From Desulfomicrobium macestii (GTDB lineage: Bacteria; Desulfobacterota; Desulfovibrionia; Desulfovibrionales; Desulfomicrobiaceae), in NCBI RefSeq assembly GCF_014873765.1, contig NZ_JADBGG010000018.1, forward strand, positions 36,226 to 100,225: 64,000 bases of DNA, read 5' to 3'. The notes beneath the pieces were generated by a model. The model was not told the DNA's origin, did no database searches, and saw only the letters and a program-made list of their open reading frames with translations. Positions 9,019 through 16,841 of this stretch are shown piece by piece (positions within the stretch are counted from its first letter, which is position 1; each line of letters starts with the position of its first letter). The position numbers were made by a program, and so were the translations under genes.

Positions 9019-10020
9019 ATGACATTTTTTCCAGCCCTTCCCTTTATTTCACTCTTTGTCGGCATGCTGCTTTGGGGCAGCTCTTTTGTGGCCTTCAAGT
9101 ATGCCGTGATGTTTTTCGATCCCATTGTCGTCGTCTTCATGCGCATGGCTCTTTCAGCCTTTCTGTTTCTGCTCGTGCTGCCGCGCTGGCGTCCCCGGAA
9201 CCTGCGCAGGGAGGATCTGGGGTTCATGGTCTTCATGGCCCTGTGCGAACCGTGTTTCTATTTTGTGTTCGAGGGCCAGGCCCTGACCCTGACCTCGGCT
9301 TCCCAGGCAGGCATGGTCGCGGCTACGCTGCCGATTCTGGTGGCGGTCTGCGCGGGCTTTTTTCTTGGGGAGCAACTGAGCTCGCGCTCATGGACCGGGC
9401 TTGTCCTGGCCTTGGCCGGAGTGGTCTGGGTCAGCATCTCGGGAGTTGCCACGGAAGCGGCTCCACGTCCGCTTTTGGGCAATTTTCTTGAGCTGCTGGC
9501 CATGTTCTGCGCGGCTGGCTACACCGTGAGTATGAAAAAGCTCTGCGCCCGCTATTCCCCATGGTTTCTGACCGCCGTGCAGTCCATGGTAGGCACGGTT
9601 TTCTTTTTTCCGCTTCTTTTTCTGCCATCGACGGCCTTGCCGGTGGCCTTTCCCGTTGGTCCAAGTCTGGCCGTGCTCTACCTGTGCGTGTTCATAAGCA
9701 TCGGCGCGTACGGTTTCTACAATTACGGGATCAGCAAGCTTCCGGCCTGGCAGGCTTCGGCTTTTGTCAACCTCATCCCGGTCTTCTCCATGCTCCTGGG
9801 CTGGCTTTGCCTTGATGAACGGCTCAATTTTTCGCAACTTGCGGGAGTGGGAGTGGTTTTTGCCGGGGTGCTGCTGTGTCAGCAGTGGCCGGAGACTGAA
9901 AACAGAAACACCCTCGTCCGCGATCTGGCGGAAGAGGGTGCCCTGGTTGAATCCGTGACGGTATCCCTCGACGGGACGTCTCTTGAAAGTGTCCTTGTTC
10001 CGGTGCGCGGCAAGGATTGA
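9019..10020 (+). CDS. EamA/DMT-superfamily permease
   Basis: About 333 residues with ten hydrophobic segments form two EamA repeats. The first shows LLWGSSFVAFKYAV and TSASQAGMVAATLPI; the second ends in SIGAYGFYNYGISKLPAWQASAFVNLIP. Members of the drug/metabolite transporter superfamily export amino acids, nucleotides or other small molecules across the inner membrane; the substrate cannot be told. ATG 9019 was chosen because GGTGGATC precedes it at a plausible distance. An in-frame ATG at 9001 would add six residues, and it has no ribosome-binding site. A TATACT around 8985 may be the -10 element. The gene stands alone between opposite-strand neighbours. Confidence 0.88.
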   Translation: MTFFPALPFISLFVGMLLWGSSFVAFKYAVMFFDPIVVVFMRMALSAFLFLLVLPRWRPRNLRREDLGFMVFMALCEPCFYFVFEGQALTLTSASQAGMVAATLPILVAVCAGFFLGEQLSSRSWTGLVLALAGVVWVSISGVATEAAPRPLLGNFLELLAMFCAAGYTVSMKKLCARYSPWFLTAVQSMVGTVFFFPLLFLPSTALPVAFPVGPSLAVLYLCVFISIGAYGFYNYGISKLPAWQASAFVNLIPVFSMLLGWLCLDERLNFSQLAGVGVVFAGVLLCQQWPETENRNTLVRDLAEEGALVESVTVSLDGTSLESVLVPVRGKD

Positions 10021-10071
10021 TTGGACGGGCGCCCGGTTCAAGGGGATGCGTCGTGAACCGGGCGGGTGAGT

Positions 10072-10881
10072 CTAGAGCCGGGTCAGTCCTGCGGGAGCCG
10101 CCACGGCGGGAGTAAACGCTTCTTCGGTGGTCTTGCCGTCCCGGCCCACGATGGCCCGCACGCAAGGGATGTTCTTGCCGCTTCCGGTCAGGGCCTGGGC
10201 GACGATGCGCGAAAGTCCGGAGCAGCAGGGCACTTCCATCTCCAGGATGGTCACGGACTTGATTCTGTTCTGGGCAAAGACCTGCGTCAATTTCTCCACG
10301 TATTCCCCGGCGTTGTCGAATTTCGGGCAACCGAGCATGATGGTCCTCCCGGCCAGGAACCGAGCGTGGAAGTCCGGGGCCGCCACAGGGCAGCAGTCGC
10401 CAGCGATCAACAGGTCCGCGTCCTGCAGGAAGGGCGCGTGGGGCGGGATCAGACGAATCTGAACCGGCCAGTGGGTCAGGGCGGAGCCGACCTGTCCGGC
10501 GGGCACGTTGGCCTGCTCGCAGGGGCTCATCTGCATCATGCCGGCCGAAGGGCAGCCGCCGTGGCCGGGCGTGCGGGTCGAAACTTGGGCCGATGGGCAG
10601 CCACCATGTCCCGCTCCGTGAACCAGGGCCTCGACGCCGCCCACCTTGCGCACATGCTCCATGGCGGCTTCCTCGTCGAATTCGTCTGCTTCGCGCTCTA
10701 TGATATGCAGCGCGTCCTCCGGGCAGTGCCCGATGCAGGCCCCAAGCCCGTCACAAAACATATCCCTTACGATCTTGGCCTTGCCGTCGATGATGGCCAA
10801 AGCGCCCTCGGCGCATCCAGTCACGCACTGGCCGCAGCCCGTGCATTTTTCTTCGTCTATCTCGATGATTTTTCTTTTCAT
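10072..10881 (-). CDS. 2x[4Fe-4S] ferredoxin-domain protein with repeated HGGCPSA motif
   Basis: This 269-residue protein opens with a typical two-cluster ferredoxin domain: CTGCGQCVTGC (residues about 13-23) and a second set (CDGLGACIGHCPEDAL, about 43-58). A Cys- and His-bearing linker follows with two near-identical HGGCPSA motifs separated by nine residues. The C-terminal domain of about 150 residues has further cysteines (GDCCPVAAP, MLGCPKFDNAGEY, EVPCCSGL). Similar proteins are common in strict anaerobes, often called ferredoxin or iron-sulfur protein, and have no settled function. The C-terminal cysteines suggest an additional metal or redox site. GGAGGAACAC precedes the ATG. The upstream region holds a promoter and a long inverted repeat (10926-11023). 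Confidence 0.85.
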   Translation of the reverse strand: MKRKIIEIDEEKCTGCGQCVTGCAEGALAIIDGKAKIVRDMFCDGLGACIGHCPEDALHIIEREADEFDEEAAMEHVRKVGGVEALVHGAGHGGCPSAQVSTRTPGHGGCPSAGMMQMSPCEQANVPAGQVGSALTHWPVQIRLIPPHAPFLQDADLLIAGDCCPVAAPDFHARFLAGRTIMLGCPKFDNAGEYVEKLTQVFAQNRIKSVTILEMEVPCCSGLSRIVAQALTGSGKNIPCVRAIVGRDGKTTEEAFTPAVAAPAGLTRL

Positions 10882-10925
10882 GTGTTCCTCCGCTGTTTGT
10901 TGCGTGAGTCCTGTCTATGGGTTTT

Positions 10926-10953
10926 GGGATATGCCCGCTTTGAGCCATGTCAA
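10926..10953 (-). promoter_or_regulatory. candidate promoter of the Fe-S protein gene
   Basis: Read on the minus strand, a perfect TTGACA (10953-10948) and TATCCC (10931-10926) are separated by 16 bases, about 45 bases before the start codon at 10881. The perfect 13-bp inverted repeat at 10970-11023 sits directly upstream. Confidence 0.45.
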
Positions 10954-10969
10954 AAAAATGCAGGAAAAC

Positions 10970-11023
10970 GCATCTGGCGACCTCCGACGAGCTCTGGGTG
11001 GCCCATTCTCGGTCGCCAGATGC
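10970..11023. repeat. perfect 13-bp inverted repeat with 28-base spacer upstream of the Fe-S gene
   Basis: GCATCTGGCGACC at 10970-10982 is mirrored by GGTCGCCAGATGC at 11011-11023 without mismatch. A second small palindrome (AGCATA/TATGCT) follows at about 11026-11042. The arms lie just upstream of the candidate -35 of the Fe-S gene, where an activator or a looping repressor would bind. No T-run follows, so it is not a normal terminator. Confidence 0.6.
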
Positions 11024-11077
11024 TTGAGCATACCCGTTATGCTGTGGAAGAATTTGCAGAACTTGACGCACACAACT

Positions 11078-11114
11078 AAAAAAAAGCCCGCTCGAACCTT
11101 TCGGTCCGGCGGGC
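11078..11114 (-). terminator. rho-independent terminator of the amino-acid transporter operon
   Basis: On the minus strand a stem pairs 11114-11103 with 11098-11086 (GCCCGC and CGGACC blocks, one bulge, loop GAAA), followed by eight T. It closes the minus-strand operon that ends with the 161-residue protein gene. Confidence 0.88.
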
Positions 11115-11135
11115 ATTCTTGCGTTTAAGCCGGGA

Positions 11136-11621
11136 TCAATCTTCCAGCGAAATGGGTGGGGCTTTGGGGGTTGGTTGGGGTTTGGGGGCTGGTTTTGCCG
11201 GGGTCTTGCGGCTGATGCGTTCCTGCAGCTTCTGGGCTGCCAGCCTGGTCTCGTTCGGGGCCGCCAGGAAGAGCATTTCGCCCTTGGGTGTGAACCAGTG
11301 CCAGCCTTCGGGTTTGGTGAGCAGGATGGCGCCTTTCTTTTCGAGGTATTCGAGGTCCTTGCCGGCTTCGGCAGCGTGCTGGAGCTGCTCCTGCAGGTTG
11401 TCCGTCTCAAGGACGATGGAGGCGGTGCGGAAGAGCTCGAAGGCGCCGTGGGAGATGTCCATGAGCAGACCCTGGTCCGGGGTCTTCTTGGTACCCAGGG
11501 CTTTTTCCAGTTCCAAGAGGTCTTTTTTCAGATCCTTGAGTTCCGCGATGGCCATGTCCCGGGCCATGTCCCCCTGTTCCTTGATGGTCTTGGCCAATTG
11601 ATTCTGTAGCGCCTTGCTCAT
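11136..11621 (-). CDS. conserved hypothetical protein, helical with Pro/Lys-rich tail
   Basis: This 161-residue soluble protein was not recognised as a named family. The N-terminal two thirds is helical and charged (KDLKKDLLELEKALG; LQEQLQHAAEAGKDLEYLEKK). A short globular piece with aromatic residues (GWHWFTPKGEMLFLA) and a Pro/Lys/Ala tail (about residues 140-157) follow. ATG at 11621 is chosen because GGAAGGAGCGAG precedes it; a longer reading to 11777 runs into the ATPase gene and lacks such a site. It is the last gene of the amino-acid transporter operon, 31 bases after the ATPase gene, and is followed by a strong terminator. No function can be assigned. Confidence 0.75.
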   Translation of the reverse strand: MSKALQNQLAKTIKEQGDMARDMAIAELKDLKKDLLELEKALGTKKTPDQGLLMDISHGAFELFRTASIVLETDNLQEQLQHAAEAGKDLEYLEKKGAILLTKPEGWHWFTPKGEMLFLAAPNETRLAAQKLQERISRKTPAKPAPKPQPTPKAPPISLED

Positions 11622-11652
11622 CTCGCTCCTTCCTCGGTTTGTCGTTGTCAGA

Positions 11653-12399
11653 TCAGAGAATTTGCCCCAAAAACTCCTTGGTTCGTTCCAGGGTGGGCGC
11701 GGTGAAGAAATGTTCGGGCGCGCCCTGTTCCAGAATTTCGCCTTTGTCCATGAAGAGGACCCGGTCCGCCACCTCACGCGCGAAACCCATTTCGTGGGTG
11801 ACCACGACCATGGTCATGCCTTCGCGGGCCAGGTTCTTCATGACGTCGAGAACCTCGCCGACCATTTCCGGATCGAGGGCGGAAGTGGGTTCGTCGAAAA
11901 GCATGATCTTTGGATCCATGGCCAGGGAGCGCGCGATGGCCACGCGTTGCTGCTGGCCGCCGGAAAGCTGCTCGGGCCGGGCCGCGAATTTTTCGGCGAT
12001 GCCGACCTTTTCAAGGAGCGCCATGCCCTTGGCCTCGGCCTCTTTTTTGGAACGCCCGCGGACCGTCATCTGGGCCATGGTCAGGTTTTCCAGCACCGTC
12101 TTGTGCGGGAAGAGGTTGAAGGACTGGAAGACCATGCCCACCTCGGCGCGAATCGCGTTGATATCGCATTTGGGATCGAGAATGTCCACGCCGTCGATGA
12201 TGATGTGGCCGGTATCGGCGTATTCCAGCCGATTCAGGCAGCGCAGGAAGGTTGATTTGCCGGAGCCGGACGGTCCGATGATGACCACGACCTCGCCGTG
12301 CGCCACGGTGCAGGAGACGCGGTTCAAGGCCTGAAGGCGCTCCGGGGTGTAGAAGAACTTGTCGATGCTTTGTACGTCGATGATGGGCTGCTTGTGCAT
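11653..12399 (-). CDS. polar amino-acid ABC transporter ATP-binding protein (GlnQ/HisP type)
   Basis: This 248-residue ATPase has Walker [14 protein letters not shown] (about residues 41-53), Q-loop [12 protein letters not shown], signature [15 protein letters not shown], Walker [13 protein letters not shown] and the switch His in VVTHEMGFA. These match the PAAT (polar amino-acid) family, typically 240-250 residues. The ATG at 12399 has AGAGGATATTC upstream and lies ten bases after the permease stop. It powers import through the permease encoded upstream. Confidence 0.95.
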   Translation of the reverse strand: MHKQPIIDVQSIDKFFYTPERLQALNRVSCTVAHGEVVVIIGPSGSGKSTFLRCLNRLEYADTGHIIIDGVDILDPKCDINAIRAEVGMVFQSFNLFPHKTVLENLTMAQMTVRGRSKKEAEAKGMALLEKVGIAEKFAARPEQLSGGQQQRVAIARSLAMDPKIMLFDEPTSALDPEMVGEVLDVMKNLAREGMTMVVVTHEMGFAREVADRVLFMDKGEILEQGAPEHFFTAPTLERTKEFLGQIL

Positions 12400-12408
12400 G
12401 AATATCCT

Positions 12409-13413
12409 CTAGATGGCCTTGCGTTCGAGATATTGCACGAACATGGACAGGGTAAAGGTCAGGACCAGGTACAGGATGGCGCACACGATCCAGATTTCAA
12501 AGGGCTGCAGAGACGAGGACACCACCTCGCGGGAGGCCTTGGTCAGTTCGCGGATGGAGATGACGCCGAGCAGGGACGAGTCCTTGACCAGGCTGATGAA
12601 CTGTCCGGCCAGGGGCGGCAGTATGCGGCGAAAGGCCTGGGGCAGGATGACCTTGCGCATGGCCAGGGGGTAGGTCATTCCAAGAGAGCGCGCGGCCTCC
12701 ATCTGGCCTCGGTGCACGGACTGGATGCCCGCGCGCACGATTTCTGCGGTGTAGGCGCCGGTGAAGATGGCCAGGGCCATGACGCCGAACCAGAGCGGAG
12801 GAATCTGGCCGATCCCGTATTGGGACAGCATGCTGTTGATGACCGTGCCGACCACGAAATACCAGAGAAAAATCTGCACCAGAAGCGGTGAACCGCGAAT
12901 GAGCTCGATGTAGGCGATGGCTCCCCAGCGCAAGGCCGGGTTGTCGGAGATGCGGGCCAGGCCCGTGAAGAGGCCGAGCAGGATGCCGAAGACGATGGCC
13001 AGAGCGCTGACCTCAAGAGTCAGCAGCAACCCCTCGATCAGGATTCCGGGCTTGGTCTGGGTGTAGAATCCGATGTTGTCGCCCGCATAGACATAGTCGC
13101 CCTGGGCCAGCAGCAGCGAGGTGCCGGGCAGGGTGTGGCTTTCCTCTCCGTCGTCGCCTTGCACCGTAACAAGCACGTTCTCGCCGGACTTGGTTATCGA
13201 GGTGATGGTGCCTTCCATTTCGGCGCGGATGTTCACCTTTTCGTCGTAGATGAAATACTGTGGCACGCGGTTCCATCTCCACGTGTACTCCACTTTTTTC
13301 GTGGAGTAGTAGAGCAGGGCCATGGCGCCGCAGAGCCCTATCACGAAGGCGAAACTCCAGAACTGGTAATAAAACTTGCTTTTGGGCCGATCGAGTCCGG
13401 TGTAGGTGGCCAT
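12409..13413 (-). CDS. polar amino-acid ABC permease with N-terminal helix and extra extracytoplasmic domain
   Basis: This 334-residue protein is longer than the usual 215-250 for this family. Residues about 20-40 form a transmembrane helix (FAFVIGLCGAMALLYYS). A hydrophilic stretch of about 80 residues follows (NIRAEMEGTITSI to LAQGDYVYAGDNIG) and reads like a beta-rich barrel, perhaps lipoyl- or OB-like. The standard permease core comes after that, with its conserved cytoplasmic loop (ARSLGMTYPLAMRKVILPQA) and IELIRGSPLLVQIFL. The extra domain should face the periplasm beside the binding protein. It lies between the binding-protein and ATPase genes in one operon, after a hairpin attenuator. 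Confidence 0.9.
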   Translation of the reverse strand: MATYTGLDRPKSKFYYQFWSFAFVIGLCGAMALLYYSTKKVEYTWRWNRVPQYFIYDEKVNIRAEMEGTITSITKSGENVLVTVQGDDGEESHTLPGTSLLLAQGDYVYAGDNIGFYTQTKPGILIEGLLLTLEVSALAIVFGILLGLFTGLARISDNPALRWGAIAYIELIRGSPLLVQIFLWYFVVGTVINSMLSQYGIGQIPPLWFGVMALAIFTGAYTAEIVRAGIQSVHRGQMEAARSLGMTYPLAMRKVILPQAFRRILPPLAGQFISLVKDSSLLGVISIRELTKASREVVSSSLQPFEIWIVCAILYLVLTFTLSMFVQYLERKAI

Positions 13414-13440
13414 TATCCGTCCTAGTGATGCTTAAGTCAT

Positions 13441-13476
13441 GAAAACGAGGAATCCGGCGTGAAAGCCGGATCCCTC
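13441..13476 (-). terminator. attenuator-type hairpin between binding-protein and permease genes
   Basis: On the minus strand, 13476-13465 pairs with 13458-13447 over 12 bp (one wobble) with a six-base loop, followed by GTTTTC. It sits directly after the binding-protein stop and 28 bases before the permease start. Partial termination here would make more binding protein than membrane complex. Confidence 0.7.
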
Positions 13477-13488
13477 AACATTGCTTGA

Positions 13489-14310
13489 TTACTGGATTTC
13501 CTTGAGCCACTCGGTGCCCTTGATCCATTTGTCGTAGATGCGGTCGAAGCGGCCGTCGGCCTTGATCTGGGTCAGGAAGTTGTCCAGCCAGTTCAGGAAA
13601 TCGGGGTCGCCCTTCTTCACGCCGAAGCCCAGGGGCTCGTAGGTGAAGACCTTGTCCAGCAGGACGAGGTTGGCGCCGCCCTGCTGGGCCATGAAGACCG
13701 CGCAGAAGGGCAGGTCGTAGACAAAGGCGTCGGCCTGTCCGTTGACCACTTCCATGGCGCCGTCGGATTCCTTCTCAAAGCTCTTGTACTGGGCCTTGGG
13801 GATCATGCGCTTGGCGGCCTGCTCGCCGGTGGTGCCGATGCGGGAGGCGACGATGTATTTGGGATCGTTCAGGTCCTTGTAGGAGGTGATCTTGCCTTCG
13901 TGCTTCTTGGACAGCAGGATGGCCTGGCCGACAACGATGTACGGATCGGCGAAGTTGATCTGCAGGTTGCGTTCCTGGTTCACGGTCATGCCGCTGATGA
14001 TGATATCGAACTTGTCGGCCATCAGCGCGGGGATGATGCCGTCATAGTCGGTGTTGACGATGGTCAGCTTGACGCCCATGGCCTTGGCCATTTCCTTGGC
14101 CATGTCGACGTCGAAGCCGACGATGTCGCCTTTCTTGTCCGTCATCTCGAAGGGCATGTAGCCGGCATCGAGACCGACACGCAGTTCGCCGCGCTTGAGA
14201 ATCTGGTTCAGGGTGGATTTCTGGGCGAGTTCATGGTCCGCGGCCATGATCGGCATGGCCGCGAAGGCGACCAGGAGCAGGGCCAAAACAATCTTCGTCA
14301 TAAAACGCAT
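13489..14310 (-). CDS. amino-acid ABC transporter periplasmic binding protein (SBP_bac_3)
   Basis: This 273-residue protein has a clean signal peptide (MRFMTKIVLALLLVAFAAMP, cut near AADHE). The family-3 binding fold shows GELRVGLDAGYMPFE, GDIVGFDVDMAKEMAKAMG, DGIIPALMADKFDIIISGM and SRIGTTGEQAA. These features fit a polar amino-acid binding protein delivering substrate to the permease and ATPase downstream. ATG 14310 is preferred because an ideal AGGAGGCTTT precedes it and the signal peptide begins there; the longer open frame upstream overlaps the small zinc-ribbon gene. Ligand specificity is unknown, although the nearby dimethylargininase-like gene makes arginine-like compounds possible. 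Confidence 0.95.
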   Translation of the reverse strand: MRFMTKIVLALLLVAFAAMPIMAADHELAQKSTLNQILKRGELRVGLDAGYMPFEMTDKKGDIVGFDVDMAKEMAKAMGVKLTIVNTDYDGIIPALMADKFDIIISGMTVNQERNLQINFADPYIVVGQAILLSKKHEGKITSYKDLNDPKYIVASRIGTTGEQAAKRMIPKAQYKSFEKESDGAMEVVNGQADAFVYDLPFCAVFMAQQGGANLVLLDKVFTYEPLGFGVKKGDPDFLNWLDNFLTQIKADGRFDRIYDKWIKGTEWLKEIQ

Positions 14311-14345
14311 AAAGCCTCCTCTTTGGTTACAAGGCTTGCCAGGGG

Positions 14346-14510
14346 TCAATATTTTCCCTCGGTCAGAACCTCTTTGATGTTCATCTTCACTTTGCAGTAT
14401 TCGCAGGTGGGTATCTCCTCCTCGGGCAGGCAGATGATTTTGGTCTGCTTGCATTTGGGGCAGGCGACTTCGACGAATTCACGCTTGTACCGATTTTTGA
14501 ACAGTTCCAT
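14346..14510 (-). CDS. small zinc-ribbon protein (54 residues)
   Basis: The frame from ATG 14510 to TGA 14346 encodes 54 residues with two CxxC pairs: ACPKC at residues 16-20 and CEYC at 36-39. The spacing is typical of a zinc ribbon. GAGGGGG lies about eight bases before the ATG. It sits between the dimethylargininase-like gene and the binding-protein gene on the same strand, with 35 bases to the latter. I do not recognise a named family. It may bind nucleic acid or a protein partner; the gene neighbourhood gives no direct clue. Confidence 0.75.
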   Translation of the reverse strand: MELFKNRYKREFVEVACPKCKQTKIICLPEEEIPTCEYCKVKMNIKEVLTEGKY

Positions 14511-14573
14511 TATATATCCCCCTCGCGTTGATTCCCCTACGCCGTGATGGCTGAAAACTCAAGAAACAGGGCT

Positions 14574-15332
14574 TTAGAGACGCAGTGACAGGCAGGTCAG
14601 GCCGCCGTCCATCTTGCGGTATTCGCTGGTGTCCAGTTCCACGATGGGCAGACTCAGGGATTCGAGCAGGACCCTGGTCCGGGGATAGCCCGTGGGCATG
14701 ATCAGGGTGCCGTTCACGAGCAGGGTGTTGGCCGCGTACTCTTCGCCTTCGGGGCAGATGATCTGCCTGAAATTGGAGATGGCCGGATGCCCGGCGAAAT
14801 CACGGGTGACCAGCATGGTGTTTTCGCCAACGAAATTAAGGCTGGATTTGAGGTGCAGGCCGGCTGCGACCTTGATGATGCTGCTTTCGTAGCCGTGGCC
14901 TGCCAGAATGGCGGCCAGCTGCCTTGCGCCTTCCTCGTTGGTGCGATCGGAGACGCCGATGAAAAAGCGCTTTTCAACCTGCAGGATGTCACCGCCGTCG
15001 AGGGTGCCCGGATCTTCGATGCGGGCCAGGGGGCGGTGAGCGGACAGCGGGCCGATCGTGGACAGGATTTCATCGCGGCGGGAGGGCGCGCCGGGCCGGG
15101 AGATGACCGCGATCTCGCGGGTGACCACGGCCGTGTCCTCGACAAAGCAGGCGTCGGGAAAGCCGGGCGCGGCGGGCAGGACTTCTACGGTCAGCCCCAG
15201 GGATTCGAGGCAGCGCACGTATGCGCCGTGCTGCCGGAGCGCCAGCTCAAGGTCCGGAGCGGGCAGGGTGGAGGTGGTCAGACCTTTGGAGTAATCGGGG
15301 CCGGGAATGCGGGTGATGGCATGAGAGAACAT
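14574..15332 (-). CDS. dimethylargininase / arginine-deiminase-like amidinotransferase
   Basis: This 252-residue protein has the guanidino-modifying fold. It shows ACFVEDTAVV (acidic substrate-binding pair), DGGDILQV, the catalytic His in AGLHLKSSLNFVG and the catalytic Cys close to the end in GGLTCLSLRL (Cys247). Length and motif order fit N(G),N(G)-dimethylarginine dimethylaminohydrolase, which makes citrulline from methylated arginine by a covalent Cys intermediate. Related enzymes act on arginine, so the substrate is not certain. It is transcribed with the amino-acid ABC transporter, which suggests uptake and breakdown of an arginine-like compound. A short AAGGAT ribosome-binding site precedes the ATG. 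Confidence 0.87.
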   Translation of the reverse strand: MFSHAITRIPGPDYSKGLTTSTLPAPDLELALRQHGAYVRCLESLGLTVEVLPAAPGFPDACFVEDTAVVTREIAVISRPGAPSRRDEILSTIGPLSAHRPLARIEDPGTLDGGDILQVEKRFFIGVSDRTNEEGARQLAAILAGHGYESSIIKVAAGLHLKSSLNFVGENTMLVTRDFAGHPAISNFRQIICPEGEEYAANTLLVNGTLIMPTGYPRTRVLLESLSLPIVELDTSEYRKMDGGLTCLSLRL

Positions 15333-15400
15333 GGGATATCCTTATATGCTTGATGTTCGAAGCGGAAATCCCAAGCAAGAAAAATCTTCTTTGGCAAGTA

Positions 15401-16639
15401 TTATTGTCCGTTCAAAGTGCGGTTTTTTTGGGATAAAAGGTCCTCGATGGCTTCCGTTTCCCTGACCGCGGCCTCAGCTCGGAGGATGCTCGTGCTTCCG
15501 AATTTGTCCCGGATGCGGTCCATGGCCTGGTCCAGCTTTTGACTGCGCTTGCGGTTTGCATCGGGCATGAGCGGCAGTTCGGCCTGCACGAAGCGGAAAT
15601 TGGAGACCCCGATGCCGATGAGTCGAACGGGCTGGGGGAGTTTTTCGGCCGCCAGGAGTTTGCGCGCGGCTTCGAGGATTTCCGTGGTGATGTCCGTGGG
15701 CCGGGTCAGGGTCCTGCTGCGCGTGATGGAAGAGAAATCCTTGAATTTGATCTTGAGGGTCACGGTCAGCCCTTTTTTTCCGAGCCCGCGCAGCTCCCGC
15801 CCGATGCGTTCCGCCTGGATGAGCAACCACCGCTCAAGCAGGGTCCGGTCCAGCGTGTCCCGCTCCAGCGTGTTCTCCGCGCTGCAGGACTTGGGGTCGT
15901 GCCCGGGAACCACCGGCGAATCATCGATGCCGCACGCCCTGTCGTGCAGAAACGCTCCGCGTTTGCCCATGGTCTCGCTCCAGTAGGCCCGGGGGCGGGC
16001 CAGCACGTGGGGAACCGTGGTCACGCCGATTCGGCGAAGCTCCTCCTGGAAGTGTTTTCCAACCCCGGGGATTTTGCCCAGCGGGAGCTCGTGCAGGAAC
16101 GTGGGCACGTCGGCGGGGCGGATGCTTGTCAGGCCTCCTGGCTTGTCCCAGTCCGAAGCGATCTTGGCGAGAAACTTGTTGGGGGCGATGCCCACGGAGC
16201 AGGTCAGATTGGTGTCGGACAGAATCTCTGCCTTCAGACGTCGGGCGAGGTTTTCCGGAGGTCCGAAGATTCGAAGCGTGCCACTTATATCCGCATATGC
16301 TTCGTCGACGGAGGCCTGCTCGACCACGGGACACAGCGCGCGCATGATGTTCATGATCTTGCCGGAGATTTCACGGTAGCGGGACATGCGGCCCGGCAGA
16401 AACACTGCGTGAGGGCAGAGTTTTTTGGCCTGTACGATGGGCATGGCGGATCTGATGCCGTATTTCCTGGCTTCGTATGACGCTGCCGAAGCCACTCCGC
16501 GCAGGGATTGTCCGATCACTACAGGTTGTCCCTGCAGCCTCGGATCGTCGGCCTGTTCCACGGAGGTGAAAAACGCGTCCATGTCCAAGTGCAAAATGAC
16601 CCGTTTAAAGTCCGGGGCATCATTGAGAGGATCTTGCAT
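15401..16639 (-). CDS. dinB: DNA polymerase IV (Y family)
   Basis: A protein of about 412 residues carries the Y-family motifs LHLDMDAFFTSVEQ (metal-binding Asp) and VEQASVDEAYADIS (catalytic Asp-Glu). It also has the palm and thumb segment with GKIPGVGKHFQEELRRIG (helix-hairpin-helix) and the little-finger domain. It copies damaged templates in the cytoplasm. ATG 16639 was chosen over TTG 16675, which would add 12 residues; neither has a good Shine-Dalgarno. The C-terminus (after about residue 380) shows no obvious clamp-binding QLxLF-type motif, although QAELPLMPD at about residue 345 may serve. Divergent from the VWA-OmpA gene. Confidence 0.95.
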   Translation of the reverse strand: MQDPLNDAPDFKRVILHLDMDAFFTSVEQADDPRLQGQPVVIGQSLRGVASAASYEARKYGIRSAMPIVQAKKLCPHAVFLPGRMSRYREISGKIMNIMRALCPVVEQASVDEAYADISGTLRIFGPPENLARRLKAEILSDTNLTCSVGIAPNKFLAKIASDWDKPGGLTSIRPADVPTFLHELPLGKIPGVGKHFQEELRRIGVTTVPHVLARPRAYWSETMGKRGAFLHDRACGIDDSPVVPGHDPKSCSAENTLERDTLDRTLLERWLLIQAERIGRELRGLGKKGLTVTLKIKFKDFSSITRSRTLTRPTDITTEILEAARKLLAAEKLPQPVRLIGIGVSNFRFVQAELPLMPDANRKRSQKLDQAMDRIRDKFGSTSILRAEAAVRETEAIEDLLSQKNRTLNGQ

Positions 16640-16740
16640 ATTGTTGATTGTCGGCGCTGCCCAGTCCTGGGTCAAGTCGTATTTGTCGCGGTGCCGCCCT
16701 TTGCCGAAGGCGATTTTATATTTCTTTCATTTTTCTGTCT

Positions 16741-16769
16741 TTGACAATAAAATGTGATAGAGCTAAAGA
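16741..16769 (+). promoter_or_regulatory. candidate sigma-70 promoter of the VWA-OmpA gene
   Basis: TTGACA at 16741-16746 is followed after 17 bases by TAAAGA (16764-16769), within TAAAGATAAT. The region is markedly AT-rich compared with its surroundings and lies about 75 bases before the start codon. Confidence 0.4.
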
Positions 16770-16841
16770 TAATGAGACACGTTTTTAGAGAATTGTCCCT
16801 TTTTCATCTGAGTAGCAATATCAACCCGAGGAGTAGGACGT

